A stretch of 64,000 nucleotides of DNA from the NCBI GenBank assembly GCA_029207755.1, contig JARCOQ010000226.1:62001-126000 (forward strand), given 5' to 3'. Source of the DNA: Chamaea fasciata. Lineage: Eukaryota; Chordata; Aves; Passeriformes; Sylviidae. How positions within the stretch are numbered: position 1 is the stretch's first letter; each line of letters begins with the position of its first letter. Shown piece by piece: positions 52,320 through 62,000 of the stretch. Below the pieces are notes generated by a model. The model was not told the origin of the DNA. It ran no database searches and saw nothing but the letters and a program-made list of their open reading frames with translations. Made by a program: the position numbers and the translations under genes.

Positions 52320-54392
52320 GGACACCTAGGGGACAGCCAGGGCAACCCAGGGACACCAGGGCCACCCCAGGGACACCTAGGGGACAGCCAGGGAACCCCA
52401 CGGACACCCTGTGCACCCCCAAGGACACCTAGGGGACAGCCAGGGCCCCCCCCGGGACACCTAGGGGACAGCCAGGCAACCCCAGGGACACCCTGTGCAC
52501 GCCCAGGGACACCCAGGGCCCCCCCCGGGACACCTAGGGGACAGCCAAGGCACCCTAGGGACAGCCAGGGCACCCCCAGGGAAACCGAGGCCACAGCCAG
52601 GGCACCCCCAGGGACACCGAGAGGACAGGCAGGGCACCCCCAGGGACACCTTGGGGACATCCAGGGCACCCCAGGGACAGCCATGGCACCCCCAGGGACA
52701 CCTAGGGGACCTCCAGGGAACCCCCAGGGACACCCAGGGCACCCCCAGGGCCACCTAGGGGACAGCCAGGGCACCCCAGGGACAGCGAGGGCACCCCCAG
52801 GGACACCCAGGGCACCCCCAGGGACACCTAGGGGACAGCCAGGGCACCCCCAGGGACACCCAGGGCACCCCCAGGGACACCTAGGGGACAGCCAGGGCAC
52901 CCCAAGGGACACCTAGGTGACAGCCAGGGAACCCTAGGGACAGCCAGGGCACCCCCAGGGACACCAAGGGGACATCCAGAGCACCCCAGGGACAGACAGG
53001 GTATCCCCAGGGACACCAAGGGGACCCCCAGGGACACTGACGTGACAGCCAGGGCACCCCCAGAGACCCCTAGAGGACAGCCAGGGCACTCCCAGGGACA
53101 CTTTGGGCACCCACAGGGACACCTTGGGGACAGCCAGGGCACCCCAGGGACAGCCAGGGCACCCCCAGGGACACCTAGGGGACCTCCAGGGCACCCCCAG
53201 GGACACCCAGGGCACCCCCAGGGCCACCTAGGGGACAGCCAGGGCACCCCAGGGACAGCGAGGGCACCCCCAGGGACACCCAGGGCACCCCCAGGGACAC
53301 CTAGGGGACAGCCAGGGCACCCCCAGGGACACCCAGGGCACCCCCAGGGACACCTAGGGGACAGCCAGGGCACCCCCAGGGACACCTAGGGGAGAGGCAG
53401 GGCACCCCCAGGGACACTTAGGGGACAGCCAGGGCACCCCAGGGACAGCCAGGGCACCCCCAGGGACACGTAAGGAACACCCTGGGCACCCCCAGGGACA
53501 CCCAGGGCACCCCCAGGGCCACCTAGGGGACAGCCAGGGCACCCCAGGGACACCCAGGGCTCCCCCAGGGACACCTAGGGGACAGCCAGGGCACCCCCAG
53601 GGACACCGAGGTCACCCCCAGGGACACCTAGGGCACCCCCAGAGACACCGAGGGCACAGCCAGGGCACCCTAGGGACAGCCAGGGCACCCCCAGGGACAC
53701 CTAGGGGACAGCCAGGGCACCCCCAGGGACACCTAGAAGACAGCCAGGGCACTCCCAGGGACACTGACGGGACAGCCAGGGCACCCCCAGGGACACCTAG
53801 GGGACAGCCAGGGCACTCCAGAGACAGCAAGGGCACCCCCAGGGACACCTAGGGGACAGCCAGGGCACCCCAGGGACACCCAGGGCACCCCCAGGGACAC
53901 CGAGGGGACAGCCAGGGCACCCTAGGGACAGCCATGGCACCCTAGGGACAGCCAGGGCACCCCCAGAGACACCGAGGGCACAGCCAGGGCACCCTAGGGA
54001 CAGCCAGGGCACCCCCAGAGACCCCTAGGGGACAGCCAGGGACCTCCTAGGGACACTCTGGGCACCCCAAGGACACCTTGGGGTCAGCCAGGGCACCCCA
54101 GGGACACCCAGGGCACCCCCAGGGACACGGAGGGGAGAGCTAGGGCACCCCCAGGGACACCTAGGGCAAGGCAGGACACCCCCAGGGACACCTAGGGGAC
54201 AGGCAGGGCACCTCCAGGGACAGCCAGGGTACCCCCAGGGACACCTAGGGACAGTCAGGGCACCCCAGGGACACCTAGGGGACAGCCAGGGCACCCTAGG
54301 GACAGCCAGGGCACCCCGAGGGACACCTAAGTGACAGCCAGGGCACACCAGGGACATCGAGGGACAGCCAGGAACCCCCTGGGACAGCCAGC
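52320..54392. repeat. Array segment between spacers 7 and 8
   Basis: 2073 bp, same length and order as 41274-43346. Differences seen include GGGAACCCCCAGG for GGGCACCCCCAGG near 52718. Confidence 0.9.
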
Positions 54393-54922
54393 TCACCCCC
54401 ACGGCCCCCTCCACCTCCAGGAGCTATCAAAACCCTCCTCAGGTTCTTTGATGCCTCAAATGGGCCGCCCAAACCTCCCGAATACCCCCCAAAGCACCCA
54501 AAGCAGCCCCCAGGACGCCCCCCAGACCCCCCACAACCCAAAAACCCCCTCCACGACAACTCAGGACCCCCAGGATCCCCCCAAATCCGCGCCCCCCTCA
54601 CCCTGAGGTCCCGTTTGAGCCGCTCCACGTTGCGGACAGGCACCAGCTCATCAAGCCCAAGCACCAACACCTGCGGGACTGGGATGGACTGAGAGCACTG
54701 GGAGGGTGACCAGAGAAACCTGGGATGGACAAAGAGTGGACTGGGATGAACTGGGATGAACTGGCAGGCGTGTGGGGGTCCATGGTGGCCACTCGGTGCC
54801 TTACTGGTCTATACTGGGATGGGTCGGATGGCCCCAGGGGAGGGGGTGAGGCCACAATGGTCCAGACTGGGAGGGGAGTCACCATGGCGCCGGAAGCGGA
54901 GTCGAGGATACGAGCGAGGCAA
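54393..54922. repeat. Spacer copy 8 (530 bp)
   Basis: Twin of copy 5, sharing its lost C. It has the common CCTCAGGTTC, so the CAGATTC of copy 5 arose after the block duplication or was corrected here. Confidence 0.95.
54602..54670 (-). other. Exon-like segment in spacer 8, frame intact
   Basis: Same 23-codon form as in copy 5. No evidence of expression can be drawn from sequence. Confidence 0.4.
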
Positions 54923-57900
54923 GGACACCTAGGGGACAGCCAGGGCAACGCAGGGACACCAGGGCCCCCCCAGGGACACCTAGGGGACAGCCAGGGAACC
55001 CCAGGGACACCCTGTGCACCCCCAGGGACACCTAGGGGACAGCCAGGGCCCCCCCGGGACACCTAGGGGACAGCCAAGGCACCCTAGGGACAGCCAGGGC
55101 ACCCCCAGGGACACCGAGGGCACAGCCAGGGCACCCCCAGGGACACCGAGAGGACAGGCAGGGCACCCCCAGGGACACCTTGGGGACATCCAGGGCACCC
55201 CAGGGACAGCCAGGGCACCCCCAGGGACACCTAGGGGACCTCCAGGGCACCCCCAGGGACACCCAGGGCACCCCCAGGGCCACCTAGGGGACAGCCAGGG
55301 CACCCCAGGGACAGCGAGGGCACCCCCAGGGACACCTAGGGGACCTCCAGGGCACCCCCAGGGACACCAAGGGCACCCTCAGGGACACCTAGGGGACAGC
55401 CAGGGCACCCCCAGGGACACCCAGGGCACCCCCAGGGACACCTAGGGGACAGCCAGGGCACCCCCAGGGACACCTAGGGGAGAGGCAGGGCACCCCCAGG
55501 GACACCTAGGGGACAGCCAGGGCACCCCAAGGGACACCTAGGTGACAGCCAGGGCACCCTAGGGACAGCCAGGGCACCCCCAGGGACCCCTAGGGCACAG
55601 CCAGGGCATTCTAGGGACAGCCAGGGCACCCCCAGGGACACCAAGGGGACATCCAGAGCACTCCAGGGACAGCCAGGGCACCCCCAGGGACACCTAAGGA
55701 ACACCCTGGGCACCCCCAGGGACACCAAGGGGAACCCCAGGGACACCTAGGGGACAGGCAGGGCACCCCCAGGGCCACTGACGGGACAGCCAGGGCACCC
55801 CCAGAGACCCCTAGGGGACAGCCAGGGCACTCCCAGGGACACTTTGGGCACCCACAGGGACACCTTGGGGACAGCCAGGGTACACCAGGGACACCCAGGG
55901 CACCCCCAGGGACACCTAGGGGACCACCAGGGCACCCCCAGGGACACCCAGGGCACCCCCAGGGCCACCTAGGGGACAGCCAGGGCACCCCAGGGACACC
56001 CAGGGCCCCCCCAGGGACACCTAGGGGACAGCCAGGGCACCCCAGGCACACCCAGGGCTTCCGCAGGGACACCTAGGGGACAGCCAGGGCACCCCCAGGG
56101 ACACCGAGGTCACCCCCAGGGACACCTAGGGCACCCCCAGAGACACCGAGGGCACAGCCAGGGCACCCTAGGGACAGCCAGGGCACCCCCAGGGACACCT
56201 AGGGGACGCCCAGGGCAGCCCCAGGGACACCTAGAAGACAGCCAGGGCACTCCCAGGGACACTGACGGGACAGCCAGGGCACCCCCAGGGACACCTAGGG
56301 GACAGCCAGGGCACTACAGAGACAGCCAGGGCACCCCCAGGGACACCTAGGGGACAGCCAGGGCACCCGAGGGACAGCCAGAGCACCCCCAGGGACACCA
56401 AGGGCACAGCCAGGGCACCCTAGGGACAGCCAGGGCAACGCCAGGGACACCTAGGGGACAGCCAGGGCATCCCCAGGGACACCCAGGGCACCCCCAGGGA
56501 CACCTAGAGGACAGCCAGGGCACCCCCAGGGACACCTAGGGGACAGGCAGGGCACCCCCAGGGACACCTAGGGTACAGCCATGGCACCCCAGGGACACCC
56601 AGGGCACCCTCAGGGACACCTAGGGGACAGGCCGGGCACCCCCAGAGACCCCTAGGGGACAGCCAGGGCCCCCCCAGGGACACCATGGGCACCCCCAGGG
56701 ACACCTAGGGGACAGGCCGGGCACCCCCAGGGACACCTAGGGGACAGCCAGGGCAACGCAGGGACACCAGGGCCCCCCCAGGGACACCTAGGGAACAGCC
56801 AGGGAACCCCAGGGACACCCTGTGCAGCCCCAGGGACACCTAGGGGACAGCCAGGGCCCCCCCCGGGACACCTAGGGGACAGCCAAGGCACCCTAGGGAC
56901 AGCCAGGGCACCCCCAGGGACACCGAGGGCACAGCCAGGGCCCCCCCAGGGACACCGAGAGGACAGGCAGGGCACCCCCAGGGACACCTTGGGGACAGCC
57001 AGGGCACCCCAGGGACTGCCAGGGCACCCCCAGGGACAACTAGGGGACCTCCAGGGCACCCCCAGGGACACCCAGGGCACCCCCAGGGACACGCAGGGGA
57101 CAGCCAGGGAACCCCGGGGACAGCGAGGGCACCCCCAGGGACACCCAGGGCACCCCCAGGGACACCTAGGGGACAGCCAGGGCACCCCCAGGGACACCTA
57201 GGAGACAGCCAGGGCACCCCCAGGGACACCGAGGGAAGAGGCAGGGAACCCCCAGGGACACCTAGGGGACAGCCAGGGCACCCCAAGGGACACCTAGGTG
57301 ACAGCCAGGGCACCCTAGGGACAGCCAGGGCACCCCCAGGGACACCTAGGGGACAGCCAGGGCACCCCCAGGGACACCAAGGGGACCCCCAGGGACACTG
57401 ACGTGACAGCCAGGGCACCCCCAGAGACCCCTAGGGGACAGCCAGGGCACTCCCAGGGACACTTTGGGCACCCACAGGGACACCTTGGGGACAGCCAGGG
57501 CACCCCAGGGACAGCCAGGGCACCCCCAGGGACACCTAGGGGACCTCCAGGGCACCCCCGGGGACACCCACGGCACCCCCAGGGCCACCTAGGGGACAGC
57601 CAGGGCACCTTGGGGACAGCGAGGGCACCCCCAGGGACACCCAGGGCACCCCCAGGGACACCTAGGGGACAGCCAGGGCACCCCCAGGGACACCCAGGGC
57701 ACCCCCAGGGACACCTAGGGGACAGCCAGGGCACCCCCAGGGACACCTAGGGGAGAGGCAGGGCACCCCCAGGGACACCTAGGGGACAGCCAGGGCACCC
57801 CAGGGACACCCAGGGCCCCCCCAGGGACACCTAGGGGACAGCCAGGGCACCTCAGGCACACCCAGGGCTCCCCCAGGGACACCTAGGGGACAGCCAGGGC

Positions 57901-58520
57901 ACCCCCAGGGACACCGAGGTCACCCCCAGGGACACCTAGGGCACCCCCAGAGACACCGAGGGCACAGCCAGGGCACCCTAGGGACAGCCAGGGAACCCCA
58001 GGGACACCTAGGGGACAGCCAGGGCACTCCAGAGACAGCCAGGGCACACCCAGGGACACCTAGGGGACAGCCAGGGCACCCCAGGGACACCCAGGGCACC
58101 CAACAGGGACACCGAGGGGACAGCCAGGGCACCCTAGGGACAGCCATGGCATCCTAGGGACAGCCAGGGCACCCCCAGAGACACCGAGGGCACAGCCAGG
58201 GCACCCTAGGGACAGCCAGGGCACCCCCAGAGACCCCTAGGGGACAGCCAGGGACCTCCTAGGGACACTCTGGGCACCCCAAGGACACCTTGGGGTCAGC
58301 CAGGGCACCCCAGGGACACCCAGGGCACCCCCAGGGACACGGAGGGGACAGCTAGGGCACCCCCAGGACACCTAGGGCAAGGCAGGACACCCCCAGGGAC
58401 ACCTAGGGGACAGCCAGGGCACCCTAGGGATAGCCAGGGCACCCCGAGGGACACCTAAGTGACAGCCAGGGCACACCAGGGACATCGAGGGACAGCCAGG
58501 AACCCCCTGGGACAGCCAGC
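54923..58520. repeat. Array segment between spacers 8 and 9
   Basis: Twin of 43877-47581 but about 107 bp shorter, mainly through absence of a 105-bp run near 57800. No gene. Holds a spacer-free right flank near 56736-56916. Confidence 0.9.
56736..56916. repeat. Spacer right flank without spacer (block B)
   Basis: Counterpart of 45690-45870, with the same CTGTGCAGCCCC variant. Confidence 0.8.
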
Positions 58521-59051
58521 TCACCCCCACGGCCCCCTCCACCTCCAGGAGCTATCAAAACCCTCCTCAGGTTCTTTGATGCCTCAAATGGGCCGCCCAA
58601 ACCTCCCGAATACCCCCCAAAGCACCCAAAGCAGCCCCCAGGACGCCCCCCAGACCCCCCACAACCCAAAAACCCCCTCCACGACAACTCAGGACCCCCA
58701 GGATCCCCCCAAATCCGCGCCCCCCTCACCCTGAGGTCCTGTTTGAGCCGCTCCACGTTGCGGACAGGCACCAGCTCATCAAGCCCCAAGCACCAACACC
58801 TGCGGGACTGGGATGGACTGAGAGCACTGGGAGGGTGACCAGAGAAACCTGGGATGGACAAAGAGTGGACTGGGATGAACTGGGATGAACTGGCAGGCGT
58901 GTGGGGGTCCATGGTGGCCACTCGGTGCCTTACTGGTCTATACTGGGATGGGTCGGATGGCCCCAGGGGAGGGGGTGAGGCCACAATGGTCCAGACTGGG
59001 AGGGGAGTCACCATGGCGCCGGAAGCGGAGTCGAGGATACGAGCGAGGCAA
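58521..59051. repeat. Spacer copy 9 (531 bp)
   Basis: Twin of copy 6, sharing GAGGTCCTGTTTG. Minus-strand frame open for 329 codons (58424-59413), as in copy 6. Confidence 0.95.
58730..58799 (-). other. Exon-like segment in spacer 9
   Basis: Four-C form with VERLKQDL, as in copy 6. Confidence 0.33.
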
Positions 59052-62000
59052 GGACACCTAGGGGACAGCCAGGGCAACGCAGGGACACCAGGGCCCCACC
59101 AGGGACACCTAGGGGACAGCCAGGGAACCCCAGGGACACCCTGTGCACCCCCAGGGACACCTAGGGGACAGCCAGGGCCCCCCCAGGGACACCTAGGGGA
59201 CAGCCAAGGCACCCTAGGGACAGCCAGGGCACCCCCAGGGACACCGAGGGCACAGCCAGGGCACCCCCAGGGACACCGAGAGGACAGGCAGGGCACCCCC
59301 AGGGACACCTTGGGGACATCCAGGGCACCCCAGGGACAGCCAGGGCACCCCCAGGGACACCTAGGGGACCTCCAGGGCACCCCCAGGGACACCCAGGGCA
59401 CCCCCAGGACCACCTAGGGGACAGCCAGGGCACCCCAGGGACAGCGAGGGCACCCCCAGGGACACCCAGGGCACCCCCAGGGACACCTAGGGGACAGCCA
59501 GGGCACCCCAAGGGACACCTAGGAGACAGCCAGGGCACCCCCAGGGACACCGAGGGAAGAGGCAGGGAACCCCCAGGGACACATAGGGGACAGCAAGGGC
59601 ACCCCAACGGACACCTAGGTGACAGCCAGGGCACCCTAGGGACAGCCAGGGCACCCCCAGGGACCCCTAGGGCACATCCAGGGCACCCTAGGGACAGCCA
59701 GGGCACCCCCAGGGACACCAAGGGGACATCCAGAGCATCCCAGGGACAGCCAGGGCACCCCCAGGGACACCTAAGGAACACCCTGGGCACCCCCAGGGAC
59801 GCCAAGGGGACCCCCAGGGACAACTAGGGGACAGGTAGGGCACCCCCAGGGACACTGACGGGACAGCCAGGGAACCCCCAGAGACCCTTAGCGGACAGCC
59901 AGGGCACTCCCAGGGACACTTTGGGCACCCACAGGGACGCCTTGGGGACAACCAGGGCACCCCAGGGACAGCCAGGGCACCCCCAGGGACACCTAGGGGA
60001 CCTCCAGGGCACCCCAGGGACACCCAGGGCACTCCCAGGGCCACCTAGGGGACAGCCAGGGCACCCCAGGGACAGCGAGGGCACCCCCAGGGACACCCAG
60101 GGCACCCCCAGGGACACCTAGGGGACAGCCAGGGCACCCCCAGGGACACCCAGGGCACCTCCAGGGACACCTAGGGGACAGCCAGGGCACCCCCAGGGAC
60201 ACCTAGGGGAGAGGCAGGGCACCCCGAAGGGACACCTAGGGGACAGCCAGGGCACCCCAAGGGACACCTAGGTGACAGCCAGGGCACCCTAGGGACAGCC
60301 AGGGCACCCCCAGGGACCCCTAGGGCACAGCCAGGGCACCCTAGGGACAGCCAGGGCACCCCCAGGGACACCAAGGGCACAGCCAGAGCACCCCAGGGAC
60401 AGCCAGGGCACCCCCAGGGACACCTAAGGAACACCCTGGGCACCCCCAGGGACACCAAGGGCACCCCCAGGGACACCTAGGGGACAGCCAGGGCACCCCC
60501 AGGGCCACTGACGGAACAGCCAGGGCACCCCCAGAGACCCCTAGGGGACAGCCAGGGCACTCCCAGGGACACTTTGGGCACCCACAGGGACACCTCGGGG
60601 ACAGCCAGGGCACACCAGGGACACCCAGGGCACCCCCAGGGCCACCTAGGGGACAGCCAGGGCACCCCAGGGACACCCAGGGCCCCCCCAGGGACACCTA
60701 GGGGACAGCCAGGGCACCCCAGGCACACCCAGGGCTCCCCCAGGGACACCTAGGGGACAGCCAGGGCACCACCAGGGACACCGAGGTCACCCCCAGGGAC
60801 ACCTAGGGCACTCCCAGAGACACCGAGGGCACAGCCAGGGCACCCTAGGGACAGCCAAGGCACCCCCAGGGACACCTAGGTGACGCCCAGGGCAGCCCCA
60901 GGGAAACCTAGAAGACAGCCAGGGCACTCCCAGGGACACTGACGGGACAGCCAGGGCACCCCCAGGGACACCTAGGGGACAGCCAGGGCACTCCAGAGAC
61001 AGCCAGGGCACCCCCAGGGACACCTAGGGGACAGCCAGGGCACCCGAGGGACAGCCAGAGCACCCCCAGGGACACCAAGGGCACAGCCAGGGCACCCCAG
61101 GGACAGCCAGGGCAACGCCAGGGACACCTAGGGGACAGCCAGGGCATCCCAAGGGACACCCAGGGCACCCCCAGGGACACCTAGAGGACAGCCAGGGCAC
61201 CCCCAGGGACACCTAGGGGACAGGCAGGGCACCCCCAGGGACACCTAGGGTACAGCCATGGCACCCCAGGGACACCCAGGGCACCCTCAGGGACACCTAG
61301 GGGACAGGCCGGGCACCCCCAGAGACCCCTAGGGGACAGCCAGGGCCCCCCCAGGGACACCAAGGGCACCCCCAGGGACACCTAGGGGACAGCCAGGGCA
61401 CACCCAGGGACACCTAGGGGACAGCCAGGGCACTCCAGAGACAGCCAGGGCACCCCCAGGTACACCTAGGGGACAGCCAGGGCACCCGAGGGACAGCCAG
61501 AGCACCCCCAGGGACACCAAGGGCACAGCCAGGGCACCCAAGGGACAGCCAGGGCAACGCCAGGGACACCTAGGGCACAGCCAGGGCCCCCCCAGGGACA
61601 CCCAGCGCACCCCCAGGGACACCTAGGGGACAGCCAGGGCATCCCCAGGGATACCCAGGGCACTCCCAGGGACACCTAGAGGACAGCAAGGGCACCCCCA
61701 GGGACACCTAGGGGACAGGCAGGGCACCCCCAGGGACACCTAGGGGACAGCCAGGGCCCCCCCAGGGACAACTAGAGGACAGCCAGGGCACTCCAGGGAA
61801 ACCCAGGGCACCCCCAGGGACACCTAGGGGACAGCCAGGGCACCCTAAAGACAGCCAGGGCACCCCCAGGGACACCTAGGGGACAGGCAGGGCACCCCCA
61901 GGGACACCGAGGGGAAAGCCAGGGCACCCCCAGGGACACCTAGGGGAAGGCAGGACACCCCCAGGGACACCTAGGGGACAGCCAGGGCACCCCCAGGGAC

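Noticed and set aside
51692..52912. Longest open frame (406 codons, minus strand) and similar frames at 10987-12195, 47485-48474 and 58424-59413
   Set aside because: Most of each is translated minisatellite in a frame that is not conserved between units. Small indels in copies 3 and 4 break it, and its stop is the repeat's own TAG. Only the short exon-like parts inside the spacer look like protein.
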